Assembly: GCA_020436085.1 (NCBI GenBank)
Contig: JAGQYM010000033.1
Coordinates: 1-48,284 of the forward strand
Length of the DNA: 48,284 nt
Source: Cyclobacteriaceae bacterium
Lineage (GTDB): Bacteria; Bacteroidota; Bacteroidia; Cytophagales; Cyclobacteriaceae
Reading direction: 5' to 3'
Positions 1 through 8,654 of this stretch are shown here, in pieces; within the stretch, counting starts at the first letter, position 1, and each line of letters begins with the position of its first letter. Under the pieces are notes generated by a model that was not told where the DNA came from, did not search any database, and saw nothing but the letters and a program-made list of their open reading frames with translations. The position numbers and the translations under genes are program-made.

Positions 1-2290
1 AAAAACCTGATGGCGGTGACTGCGCGATATTGATTGTTTTCTGAACTGAGTTAGAGCATCCAAAATTAGTGATCACATCAAGTTGAACATCATAATTACC
101 TGCGTTGTCATAAGTATGCAGCGGATTCCTCGTCATTGAGGTACCATTCGAGGGATCACCAAAACTCCAGGTCCAACCCGATAAGTTGCTATCGGTAGGA
201 TTAGGAGTCATGTCATTAAACTGGGATGGAGACCCACTGCATGAGAATGGAGGAAGATCAATTGAGAAATCTGGTTGAGGTTTGGAGTATACAGTAATAG
301 GTTTCGTAGTCGAATTGTTACACCCCGCAGCATTGCTTGCTGTTAAGGTCACATCATATTCTCCAAAACTCGTGTAAACGTTCGAGCCGTTGGTTTGACT
401 TGATGTGTTTGTGTCCCCAAAGTCCCATGTGTAGCCAATTACAGTGCCCGCAGTCGTGTTGATAAAATCTATAGATGTCTCAACGCAACCGTTGTTGAAA
501 GTGAAATCAGCTAGGGGGCCTTCTTCTACAGCCAGGATTGATTTCGTGATTTCGTTAGTGCACCCCTGTATTGACGCGATCAACTTCACATCTTGCTGGG
601 TCGCGGCAGTAATTGAGTGATTGAGGTCTTGATCAGTTGAGACAGGATTGCCATTCACTTCCCATTGCCAAGATGGATTTGAGCCGGGATCAAAAGTGGA
701 GTTGTTAGTGAAAAGATACGCCTGGTTGGTACAGATGGGAGTTGTTGTCGGCAAGTCAAAATCCGGAACCGGTTCGTTATAGATCGTAATGATTTCTTTT
801 GCCAAGTTATTACACCCATTCGATGCAGTGACTGTTAGTGATACTTCATAGTCGCCAGCAGCAGCGTATTGATGAGTGGGGTTCTCAAGCATTGAGCTGT
901 TAGTGTCACCGAAGTCCCAGTTGTAGTCTGTGATGCCACCGGATACGCTCTCAGATGTAAAGTTAATGTCGTGGTTGGCGCAAATGTTTTGAGAGGTGAA
1001 AGAGATATCAGGGGCGGTGAACGAAGAAACAACTAGCTGATTAGCGGCTACAGAGTAGTGTGCGGAACTTGTATTAAATGCTTTAAGTTCAATTTTCTTT
1101 AGTCCGCTGGAAACATAGTTGATTGATTTCGGATTCATCTCATCAGAAAAATTAACGCTTGCCCCACACGATGCCTCAAAAATCATTTGCCTTAGTTGGT
1201 TGTTAATGTTTCCGACTCCCTGTACAATGCTTTTACCGCGATACCTAATAACATCGACCGCAAGAAGTTGTGGCAGCCCACCAAATGAAATTTCAGATGG
1301 TAGATTTGTGATGTTTAAATCTTTCATGTCAATGACATCGATCACTGCTGACTGATTAGTGACTACTGCGAAATAATTATCTCCTTCCTGAGTCACTTTT
1401 ACCCTGAAAGGGTTTGTTATTCCAGGGAAAGCATAGGAAGCGTCAACAGCGGCTGAGCCCAAAATATTATTTCCAAAACTTATCTGATAAATTTTATTTG
1501 AACTAGATGTCAGGAACGCGAACCAATCGGTGCCTTTCTTCACCACATCGATACCCGGAGTCAAAGCTGCGCCTGAAATTGGACCCGTATTAAAGACATG
1601 TGTGGGGATTGATATTGCGTTCAGAAATGAGTCCCTATAATTAACCCTTACAATTGACCCAGTGTTTCTCTCTATTATAACAAGGATCAAGTCCGCAGAC
1701 TGTTTAATGATTCGCAAATCCCAAAATCTGCCTGTTACACCGAAGTTTCCAATATTTACGCTAGTAGGTGTATTAGTCAAATCGGATCCAAAATCTAGTC
1801 TTACCAAACCATAGTTATTGTCATTGAATCCCACAAAAGCAAACCATGCCCCATTGTTCTTGTACAAATCAATGCCTTGAGGAAACAACAATGAGTTTCC
1901 CGGATTACCGAGGTTTACGACACTTGGTGTATTGGTAGGAGCATCGCCAAAATCCAGTCTTATAACAGAGTGAGTTGACTGACTTACGACAAAACCATAC
2001 CACGAGCCATTGTCCTCCACAATTTTATAACCAAATCCACCGCTAAGTCCTGTTATAGAAGTGAGACTACTATTACTATTTAATGTTTTAAAGTCGTCAA
2101 GACAGAAATCCCATTCAAATCGGTCGGCACCAGTTGAGTTGTTGATCACATCAATATCTTGCTGAAGACATGGTGCAGAGTTGACGGAAAAATCAGCAAT
2201 GGGCGATTGGCCATTCACACAAACAATCGCAAAAATCATTAAAACAAATAGACTATTCCTGATCAGGGTATTTGAAATTTGGGCCAACAC
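1..2290 (-). CDS. Large secreted propeller/PKD-repeat surface protein (3' end outside window)
   Basis: This frame is open without a stop from 2290 to base 1 (763 codons) and continues beyond the window. No ATG gives a sensible signal peptide: the first ATG (2239) lies inside the hydrophobic stretch, so GTG 2290 or TTG 2287 is the likely start. A signal peptide (hydrophobic run ending near VNGQS) is followed by about 320 residues of repeats with the pattern aromatic-FAFV, then IxRLDFG, then TNTP and NLGN/NIGN, which look like beta-propeller blades. At least four PKD-type units follow, with WDFGDTN or WSFGDPS motifs and regularly placed cysteines. Such proteins in Bacteroidota are usually exported by the type IX system and adhere to surfaces or glycans; the sorting domain would lie outside the window. 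The gene starts 40 bases after the stop of the glycosyltransferase and may be the last gene of the glycan operon. Function is inferred from architecture only. Confidence 0.85.
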   Translation of the reverse strand, partial: MLAQISNTLIRNSLFVLMIFAIVCVNGQSPIADFSVNSAPCLQQDIDVINNSTGADRFEWDFCLDDFKTLNSNSSLTSITGLSGGFGYKIVEDNGSWYGFVVSQSTHSVIRLDFGDAPTNTPSVVNLGNPGNSLLFPQGIDLYKNNGAWFAFVGFNDNNYGLVRLDFGSDLTNTPTSVNIGNFGVTGRFWDLRIIKQSADLILVIIERNTGSIVRVNYRDSFLNAISIPTHVFNTGPISGAALTPGIDVVKKGTDWFAFLTSSSNKIYQISFGNNILGSAAVDASYAFPGITNPFRVKVTQEGDNYFAVVTNQSAVIDVIDMKDLNITNLPSEISFGGLPQLLAVDVIRYRGKSIVQGVGNINNQLRQMIFEASCGASVNFSDEMNPKSINYVSSGLKKIELKAFNTSSAHYSVAANQLVVSSFTAPDISFTSQNICANHDINFTSESVSGGITDYNWDFGDTNSSMLENPTHQYAAAGDYEVSLTVTASNGCNNLAKEIITIYNEPVPDFDLPTTTPICTNQAYLFTNNSTFDPGSNPSWQWEVNGNPVSTDQDLNHSITAATQQDVKLIASIQGCTNEITKSILAVEEGPLADFTFNNGCVETSIDFINTTAGTVIGYTWDFGDTNTSSQTNGSNVYTSFGEYDVTLTASNAAGCNNSTTKPITVYSKPQPDFSIDLPPFSCSGSPSQFNDMTPNPTDSNLSGWTWSFGDPSNGTSMTRNPLHTYDNAGNYDVQLDVITNFGCSNSVQKTINIAQSPPSGF

Positions 2291-2330
2291 GTTTATACAC
2301 TTTATTCCAAATTCGTAACAGTGTAATTGT

Positions 2331-3530
2331 CTAAAAATTTAGTCGCTGCGTATTTTTAACAATATTCTTATACGCGTCCTCTACCAACTCCATACGTCTA
2401 TATTTGAATGCCAAAGAAACAATTGACTCCCCTAATTTTTCCCTTCCAATTTTTAATAGACTTTGCATGGCTTCAAAGGCTGTTTTAGGGTTATCAATAT
2501 TCAGTATAACCCCCCCGCCCTCACGGACGATAATATCGGAATCATCCCCAATACCCATCTCGGTCATGATGGGCAGCCCATTTGCCCAATACTCTCCATT
2601 TTTGATTGGTGAACAATATATTCTTGTTTGCACTGGCTTGATTGTACTAAATGCAAAATCTGCAGCTGATAGAAAATCTGGCACTTCGGAATGAGAAACT
2701 GAATCTAGTACAACATTACTCACGGAAATTCCATTTTCCTTTAAGCGCTGCAGTATTTTATCATGATCATCCCCGGACAGTATAATCAACCTAAAACGAC
2801 TCCCAAAAAAGTCAAATGACTTCTTAAAAAGATGAAAGGCAATTGTGTCATGGTATATGCCGCCAAATTTGCCAACATAAATACCAACTATTTCCTGTTG
2901 TTTGAAGCCCAATGACTCCCGCTTCCGTATTCTGGCATTTGAGTTGAATTCGAATTTCTCCGTTTGTACACAGCAAGGCATTGTATACAAGCGACTCTCG
3001 TTGATACCTTCCTGTTTTAATCTGTTAAAATAATGCCAAGAAACTGGTAAGATTTTTCTTGCGGTTTTTTTCTGTCTCGTTTCAAAAAAATGTTGAATCC
3101 AAAAACGTGGATCGTACCATGCCCAAACTCCAGATTCCCTCATGGAAAGTGCATGCGGCTCAAAAGACTCAACAATGTAAGCCAATTTTGTCTTTCTCCA
3201 GACCAGGTAGCCGAGAGCACCGGCCATTGGTGATCGACATATCATAAAGTCGATTTCAAATTGTGCGCAAAGCTTAGTAACAATTTTTGGGAATTTTATG
3301 AAGTCCGATAACTTATCAAGCAAGAAAACGCTGGATCCCCTGGACAACAGTGGAACATGCTCGACCTTAGGCAACGTAAGCGGCTTGATGTCTGTCTTTT
3401 TTCGTTCGATCGAACAAAAAATAATTTGGTCAACAGAATTTAGCTCTGATAGTATTCTTAAGTGCGGTATAACGGTTGCCGAAGAAAGTCCTTCATCAAT
3501 TCCCCAGTAACTTAAAAATAAAATTTTCAT
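2331..3530 (-). CDS. GT4-like glycosyltransferase
   Basis: A 399-residue protein with an ATG start. The N-terminus (MKILFLSYWG) is the first Rossmann strand of a GT-B fold. The C-terminal half carries the nucleotide-sugar region, with YVGKFGG near residue 220, a serine/aspartate strand before FLSAADFAFS, and SPIKNGEYWANGLPIM before a glutamate-poor loop. The product should add one sugar to the lipid-linked glycan on the cytoplasmic face of the inner membrane. It lies 3 bases after the GT2 gene, in the same transcriptional direction. The C-terminal donor region resembles that of the glycosyltransferase at 8651-9817 (reading xREYWSRGLPF there), suggesting a related subfamily. Donor and acceptor cannot be told from sequence. 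Confidence 0.85.
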   Translation of the reverse strand: MKILFLSYWGIDEGLSSATVIPHLRILSELNSVDQIIFCSIERKKTDIKPLTLPKVEHVPLLSRGSSVFLLDKLSDFIKFPKIVTKLCAQFEIDFMICRSPMAGALGYLVWRKTKLAYIVESFEPHALSMRESGVWAWYDPRFWIQHFFETRQKKTARKILPVSWHYFNRLKQEGINESRLYTMPCCVQTEKFEFNSNARIRKRESLGFKQQEIVGIYVGKFGGIYHDTIAFHLFKKSFDFFGSRFRLIILSGDDHDKILQRLKENGISVSNVVLDSVSHSEVPDFLSAADFAFSTIKPVQTRIYCSPIKNGEYWANGLPIMTEMGIGDDSDIIVREGGGVILNIDNPKTAFEAMQSLLKIGREKLGESIVSLAFKYRRMELVEDAYKNIVKNTQRLNF

Positions 3531-3533
3531 GAA

Positions 3534-4361
3534 CTAGATATGCCCTAACATAACAAACTTAAAAGCCTTTAGGTATTCCTCTTGGCTCCAAAAAGTTAGA
3601 AACATGATCTTACGCGACCTAAATAAAATAAGTATCCTATCGAGCATACTCAGTTCAGTATAATAGAGCCTCCAAATTGCTGAGCAAAGATAGCTATATC
3701 CATTGGCAAGGCCGTCAAAATTACTCATTGCGGAATTAGAGTTTGATCTATAATGAAGAATGCACTCATCCGTATAATCATAAATCCCTTTTTTCGCGAT
3801 TGAGACATAAAAAAGTAAATCTTCTCCATGAGATAACTTCTCATCAAATAGCGATTCTCCAACACTCTCGGACTTTACCATCCATGTAGGCCCAAAAAAA
3901 CAACGACCATTTAGTCGCACCAGTTGATAAAACGGGACTCCTTTGAAAGTCGGAACCCATTCTGATTGTGCTCCCGTGAGGGTCGAATCGAAAATGCGCA
4001 CCCTTCCATCAACAAAGGAGATATCGTCACTGGATTGAAACACGTTTAACCTGCTGAAGATAGAATTCGGTGGCAAAAAATCATCTGCGTCTAGACAGCA
4101 AAGGTATTTGCCCCTCATTTCGCGAATTCCCAAATTTCGAGCTGCGGAAACACCACCATTAGGTTGCTCAAAATATCTAATTCTTGTATCGGAAAAATCT
4201 AATATGACTCTTTTGGTATCGTCCGTGCTTCCGTCATTTATTACAATCAATTCCCAATATTCATAGTTCTGGTCGACTACAGATTGGATTGCCTCTGCGA
4301 TAAACTGCTCACCGTTGTACACAGGCATTATAATGGACACAAGATCGGTAAAGCGTGTCAC
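3534..4361 (-). CDS. GT2 family glycosyltransferase
   Basis: A typical inverting GT-A enzyme: VSIIMPVYNGEQFI at the N-terminus, VINDGSTDD, then NGGVSAARNLGI and the metal-binding LDADD motif. The open frame extends to an ATG at 4424, but that would overlap the upstream FkbM gene by 56 bases. The GTG at 4361 (VTRFTDLVSIIMPV) lies 7 bases past that gene's stop and places the first strand exactly at the N-terminus, as in the family, so it is preferred (275 residues). The product adds a sugar to a lipid-linked oligosaccharide at the cytoplasmic membrane face. It sits between an FkbM methyltransferase and a GT4 gene in the polysaccharide operon. Substrate unknown. Confidence 0.88.
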   Translation of the reverse strand: MTRFTDLVSIIMPVYNGEQFIAEAIQSVVDQNYEYWELIVINDGSTDDTKRVILDFSDTRIRYFEQPNGGVSAARNLGIREMRGKYLCCLDADDFLPPNSIFSRLNVFQSSDDISFVDGRVRIFDSTLTGAQSEWVPTFKGVPFYQLVRLNGRCFFGPTWMVKSESVGESLFDEKLSHGEDLLFYVSIAKKGIYDYTDECILHYRSNSNSAMSNFDGLANGYSYLCSAIWRLYYTELSMLDRILILFRSRKIMFLTFWSQEEYLKAFKFVMLGHI

Positions 4362-4368
4362 TTCAAAC

Positions 4369-5199
4369 TTATTTAATAGCGCTGGTAAGCTCAATTGGAA
4401 CAAAGAGATAGTTGCTATCCTCAATCCTATTATGAATTCCTATCTCAGAAAGCAAAATCAGGTCGCCATTCTTCGAAATTCGATGGATCTGGTAATTTAG
4501 ACTCGTAATAATATCAATCAACTGTTTTTGGCGATCCAATCGAAAAGTATTATCGTTTGAATACACAGGTAAGATCTCACATATAATAAATGGGCGGTCC
4601 CTTTCCACAAAAGGTTTGAGATTTCGGATGACTTCCAATTCAGCCCCTTCAACATCGATTTTGATAACTCCCAATGTGCTATTCCCAATAAATGAAAGAA
4701 GATTTGAAGAGAAAGTAACTATTACCTTTTGAGCCAGATTACTAACGTCCCTAAACTCGCGAACGATTGACGCGCTACTGTCTGTTCTATTATCAAGGGC
4801 ATGATATAAGACAGATTGTCCATCAAAGTCACTTATACCGACTGGCAAAATCGTGACATGCCTAAGGCTATTTACTTTAACAAGTTTCTCTATATAGGCT
4901 ACACAAACTGCGTTTGGCTCGAATCCTACATAAGGAATTTCAGTGCTTAGGCTTTTTACCTTCAACAAGGTCTGACCAAGGTTTACCCCGACATCAACAA
5001 AAGTTGAGTTTAATTTTAAACTCAGTATTCTCTTTAGAATTAAATTCATCCAAATTTCCTTCTCAAAAAGATTATCACCACCAACCCCTCCCTGAAGAGG
5101 AATTAAAAATGTTACCTCATTCACTTTATTAGGAGCTTCAAAATTAAGGAATCGAAGCAAGCCCAATTTGTTCAGTACTCTATATAATATTCGGAACAT
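4369..5199 (-). CDS. FkbM family SAM-dependent methyltransferase
   Basis: The class I methyltransferase core of the FkbM family is visible: FVDVGVNLGQ (SAM-binding glycine loop) near residue 68, YVGFEPNAVCV (acidic end of strand 2) and GVIKIDVEGAELEVI, the family hallmark. FkbM enzymes O-methylate small molecules or sugars. Inside a run of glycosyltransferases this one probably methylates a hydroxyl of the glycan, perhaps as a cap at the non-reducing end. The frame opens two codons earlier with TTG at 5205, but ATG 5199 (MFRILYRVL) is preferred and overlaps the upstream gene by 20 bases. The target is inferred from context. Confidence 0.85.
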   Translation of the reverse strand: MFRILYRVLNKLGLLRFLNFEAPNKVNEVTFLIPLQGGVGGDNLFEKEIWMNLILKRILSLKLNSTFVDVGVNLGQTLLKVKSLSTEIPYVGFEPNAVCVAYIEKLVKVNSLRHVTILPVGISDFDGQSVLYHALDNRTDSSASIVREFRDVSNLAQKVIVTFSSNLLSFIGNSTLGVIKIDVEGAELEVIRNLKPFVERDRPFIICEILPVYSNDNTFRLDRQKQLIDIITSLNYQIHRISKNGDLILLSEIGIHNRIEDSNYLFVPIELTSAIK

Positions 5200-6283
5200 T
5201 GACAATCTTATCTAAGATGTTATCAATATAAATCACATGATTGCGATAAGAATTTGATCTCGCAAAAGTCATTCTTTTTTGTATCAGCTCATCTGTATTG
5301 AAATCCTGAATCCTTTCGACCACTTGTGCAAAGAGTACTGGGAGTTCACTGTTACTATTTGACATGACAACAAGGTCCTGCTTATCGCTATATTCATTTG
5401 TATAGTTCATTACAACAGGCTTACCAGTTGCGAGAAATTCGATAATCTTATGATGATTCGAATTGACCGCCCTATTACTTCCGTCATAGCACATCAGAAA
5501 AAAATCACAACGGTTCAAATGGTCAGGCAATGCCGATGAGGGTACCTTGCCAATCAACTGGCAATTATTAAATTTTTTCAAGCTTGATACGATCGGAGAA
5601 TCGGGCTTATAAGGTCCAATAAAATAGAAATCAACGCCAGGGTGCGATTCGACAATATCCAACAAAGTCGATTTATCAACACACCAGTTGTCAAGATTTC
5701 CAATGTACCCAGCGGTTAGCCGCAGCGGAAGACGTCCTCGAATATTAGGTTTGATGCCTGACAAAAAGTGTGATGCCAAACCATGATTCACCTTGAATTT
5801 AGGTTTCCCGGCAAATTCGAATCTTTCCAATATTAGATCAGAGACGGATAAAATTACATGGCATGATATTGCGGTCATCCTCTCCAGAGGGCTTTTGTGA
5901 ATATCCACCGCATGATAAATTTTTATCGCTGGGCCAAAGAGATTCAGGTTCTGGAAACGAAATGGATCAAATGTCCAAACAATATCAAAACCTCCTCCGC
6001 ACATCTTTAAAATCTTTCTTATCAATACCTGATTTAACGGACTACTCAGGCTAGTCGGCAGCCTATTTAGGCCTGGAAAACCACGATAATTAATGATTCT
6101 TAGATTCTCATGGTCGGACGGTGAGCTGATACTATTTTCATTTGATGGAGGATTCAAAAAAAATATCAGATTCCCCAACGAAGCCAATTCAAGGCTATAG
6201 TGATGTTTGGAGACTGGGATATGATTCCATGGCTCCGGTGAAATAATCAAGATTCTCTTCGCCTGTAAAACTTTGAGCTTCAC
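5180..6283 (-). CDS. Glycosyltransferase, GT4-like (TuaH-like)
   Basis: A 367-residue GT-B type protein starting with GTG 6283, three bases after the stop of the amidotransferase gene. The N-terminus RILIISPEPWNHIPVSKHHY resembles TuaH-like glycosyltransferases, which often begin with an Ile-rich strand followed by a tryptophan. The acceptor half contains FDIVWTFDPFRF and IYHAVDIHKSP. The donor half contains TAGYIGNLDNWCVD, VDFYFIGPY and KIIEFLATGKPVVM, the last being the usual donor-site helix. The role is transfer of one residue to the growing glycan. Sugar specificity is unknown. It overlaps the downstream FkbM gene by 20 bases, which argues for translational coupling. Confidence 0.83.
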   Translation of the reverse strand: MKLKVLQAKRILIISPEPWNHIPVSKHHYSLELASLGNLIFFLNPPSNENSISSPSDHENLRIINYRGFPGLNRLPTSLSSPLNQVLIRKILKMCGGGFDIVWTFDPFRFQNLNLFGPAIKIYHAVDIHKSPLERMTAISCHVILSVSDLILERFEFAGKPKFKVNHGLASHFLSGIKPNIRGRLPLRLTAGYIGNLDNWCVDKSTLLDIVESHPGVDFYFIGPYKPDSPIVSSLKKFNNCQLIGKVPSSALPDHLNRCDFFLMCYDGSNRAVNSNHHKIIEFLATGKPVVMNYTNEYSDKQDLVVMSNSNSELPVLFAQVVERIQDFNTDELIQKRMTFARSNSYRNHVIYIDNILDKIVNVPNII

Positions 6284-6286
6284 TGG

Positions 6287-7444
6287 TTAACGGACTAATT
6301 TTTCCCTCAAGCCTCTTATTAGCCTCCAAATCGGGCTTATTAATTTAAGTATAAGGAATCTATCATATATTGATGAGTCGATAGGATATTCCTCATGTCG
6401 TATAATCGGAGCGTGCATTAGCCTGTCAAACTCATGTGCCGATAGATTTAATTTTTTCAAGACAAATTCATAATCGACTTCAAACATTTCAGGCGGATAA
6501 GGTGGATTCTCGAGCTCCTTCAGTGCTTCCTCTCTTGTTAGTTGCCTTGAACATATCAAATTTGACAAATGTGCTCTCCTCTTATCAATACCAAATTTTG
6601 TCGGAAGAATATATCCTTGATAAAATCTGGTGAATACTGATTCATAGTGTTTTCCACCATAATCTCTCCAGCCCAATCGATCTATCAAGGTCTTTTTTAC
6701 GGCTTTTTTGTTGTAATCCAAATAATTGAGCAGTGTGACACTTCTTATCTGACTCCACACAACACTGAATTTCAGCCAAGAATTCAGCAATGGATAGGTC
6801 TTCAGCGGGACAGTGCCAAATCTCTGATTAATTGCTCGAATGTGAATATGATCTCTCTTGTCGAAGTACCAATGTTTTGGCAGAACTTGTTCGGAAACCA
6901 CGTTATGCCCACTGAGAATGTATTTTACTTTTTGGTCTAACGCGGCTTGATACAAAGTGGCCAGCATGGCATGATCGGTTGCCAACTCTATGTCAACGAC
7001 TGATGCTTTGAGTAGAGCCAATTGCAAATCACGAAATTCGCTCCAATCTACCACGAACGTGAACAAGTCAATTCCAAGTTTGGCTAACATGGTCTCAATA
7101 TTTTTAACTGCCAATTCGGAATTCCAACCATTGTCGAAATGAACCGCTAATACGCGAAGACCCAAGTCCTTTGCAATAAGTGCAAGATAACTACTATCAA
7201 CACCGCCACTAACCCCTAGAATACAATCATACCGCCTTCCTTCTCCAGATTTTCTAATCTTTGACACGAGAGCAGCTAACTCGCTCTTTGCGGTTTCACC
7301 ACTTTTTACAAGCTGCTTTTCCGCCAAATCATAAGCCAGGCAATGATTACATACGCCTGAAGAGTCAAAGATAATCTGTGGATCATCCTTATTATCAAGA
7401 ACACACCTGACACATTGCAAGTAATCCACATCATTACGCTCCAC
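6287..7444 (-). CDS. N-acetyl sugar amidotransferase (WbpG-like), copy A
   Basis: A member of the WbpG/PseA/LegG type N-acetyl sugar amidotransferases. It has two CxxC pairs (C11/C14 and C32/C35), the ATP-pyrophosphatase P-loop SGGVDSS at 79-85, HFDNGWNSELAVKNI, and GGKHYES plus FDKRRAHLS-like signatures (here IDKRRAHLS) in the C-terminal half. These enzymes activate the acetamido group of a nucleotide-linked sugar with ATP and replace its oxygen with ammonia, giving an acetamidino group. The ammonia comes from a HisH/HisF-like glutaminase pair, encoded here at 11206-12578. The start is GTG 7444, overlapping the upstream glycosyltransferase by 11 bases; GTG 7429 is an alternative. A second paralogue lies at 12572-13762. 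Confidence 0.9.
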   Translation of the reverse strand: MERNDVDYLQCVRCVLDNKDDPQIIFDSSGVCNHCLAYDLAEKQLVKSGETAKSELAALVSKIRKSGEGRRYDCILGVSGGVDSSYLALIAKDLGLRVLAVHFDNGWNSELAVKNIETMLAKLGIDLFTFVVDWSEFRDLQLALLKASVVDIELATDHAMLATLYQAALDQKVKYILSGHNVVSEQVLPKHWYFDKRDHIHIRAINQRFGTVPLKTYPLLNSWLKFSVVWSQIRSVTLLNYLDYNKKAVKKTLIDRLGWRDYGGKHYESVFTRFYQGYILPTKFGIDKRRAHLSNLICSRQLTREEALKELENPPYPPEMFEVDYEFVLKKLNLSAHEFDRLMHAPIIRHEEYPIDSSIYDRFLILKLISPIWRLIRGLREKLVR

Positions 7445-8654
7445 TTCCTAACTGTAGTTGGTTTAATTTCTCAGCAAAAGACTCATAGTTCTTCTTAGCA
7501 TCAAAGTTAGATCGAAAAAAATTGCGAATTTCATTTCTATCCAAATTGCCATTAGATAAAATGTGATGTAAAGCTTGGCAAACTTCGATTTCGTCTACCG
7601 ATATGTTCACCAATACACCAGTTTTTTCCGTAACGATCTCCGGAATACCATTTACTGCAGTAGCCAATATCGGAATGCCAAAACTTATTGCCTCCATCAT
7701 CGAAACGGGAAGCCCCTCAGACTCACTAAGCGAGATAAATAAATCTACATAATTGGAGCCATAGAATTCCAGCACTTGAGAATTGGTAATATGTCCATAA
7801 AAAGACGTCTGAATATTTGGAGGTAACGTGAGGGCCGCTTGCTCTAAGCTCTTACGCAGAGGTCCGTCACCAAAATGAACCCAGCGAATATTTAGTGTCG
7901 TTTCTCTTAAGGAATCAATTATCTTATCAATTCTTTTGACGGGAATCATGGATGAGCAGGATACAACCAAATATTCGCCCAGAACCCTTTTGTCGGGATC
8001 TTTGGCGAAATTCGTTGTCACACCAAGATAGCTCAACTCAATATTGCCGCTTAGAGATGGTGACACTCTATTCTTAAGATAATCGTATCCATGTCTGGAA
8101 ATTGTGAAAATTTTATCCAGGTGAGCAACTCGATATTCAAGAAATGGAACTCGTGATTCAAACTGACGATCATCATACAAATCAAATCCATGAGTACGGG
8201 AAATCGCTTTCTTAATTACTCCTCTTTTCTTAAGCGCAATCAGCGCAAGCGTTGAGTCTACCAGCCAATAGTCATAAAATATTGCGTCATTTAATTTGTT
8301 CTCACTAATGTAGCGAAGTAGGGGCTGTATTCTCTCTGCTTCAATCAAGAGATAACCAATAAAGCTCTTATAGTGTTTTAAGTAAAATGATAGGTTACCT
8401 TTTCTGATTATGGTATACAAGTAAACACTAACCACAAATCGAAAGTGTTTTAATACCAGCCTAAATGTTTTCGGGAAATCCGGGTTCTGAAATAATTTGA
8501 CCGGCTTAATATTCTTAAAAGCCAACTCCCTATTGGAAGTCTCTATGGCATAGAGAACATAGACCTTATCAAAGGCCGCTGCCAAGTATGGTAGTTCTTT
8601 ATCCAGTAAAGGATCAGGGTAATCAATTGTAAGAACGACCAGTGTTTTACTCAC
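7434..8654 (-). CDS. GT4 family glycosyltransferase
   Basis: A 406-residue retaining GT-B glycosyltransferase. The donor domain begins near LVVSCSSMIPVKRIDKIIDSL and continues with WVHFGDGPLRKSLE, SFYGHITNSQVLEFY and the sugar-nucleotide motif SLSESEGLPVSMMEAISFGIPILA, with the two glutamates spaced as in the EX7E signature, followed by NGIPEIV. The start is GTG 8654, whose GTGA overlaps the stop of the upstream gene by 4 bases, a classical coupling junction. The product acts at the cytoplasmic membrane face in glycan assembly. Linkage and sugar unknown. Confidence 0.9.
   Translation of the reverse strand: MSKTLVVLTIDYPDPLLDKELPYLAAAFDKVYVLYAIETSNRELAFKNIKPVKLFQNPDFPKTFRLVLKHFRFVVSVYLYTIIRKGNLSFYLKHYKSFIGYLLIEAERIQPLLRYISENKLNDAIFYDYWLVDSTLALIALKKRGVIKKAISRTHGFDLYDDRQFESRVPFLEYRVAHLDKIFTISRHGYDYLKNRVSPSLSGNIELSYLGVTTNFAKDPDKRVLGEYLVVSCSSMIPVKRIDKIIDSLRETTLNIRWVHFGDGPLRKSLEQAALTLPPNIQTSFYGHITNSQVLEFYGSNYVDLFISLSESEGLPVSMMEAISFGIPILATAVNGIPEIVTEKTGVLVNISVDEIEVCQALHHILSNGNLDRNEIRNFFRSNFDAKKNYESFAEKLNQLQLGSGA

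Noticed and set aside
835-1032. Small minus-strand frame inside the PKD gene region
   Set aside because: It is a shadow frame. The adjacent frame is open for 763 codons and encodes clear PKD motifs.
3534-4424. GT2 protein with the upstream ATG at 4424
   Set aside because: It overlaps the FkbM gene by 56 bases and adds 21 residues before the first strand; GTG 4361 fits better.
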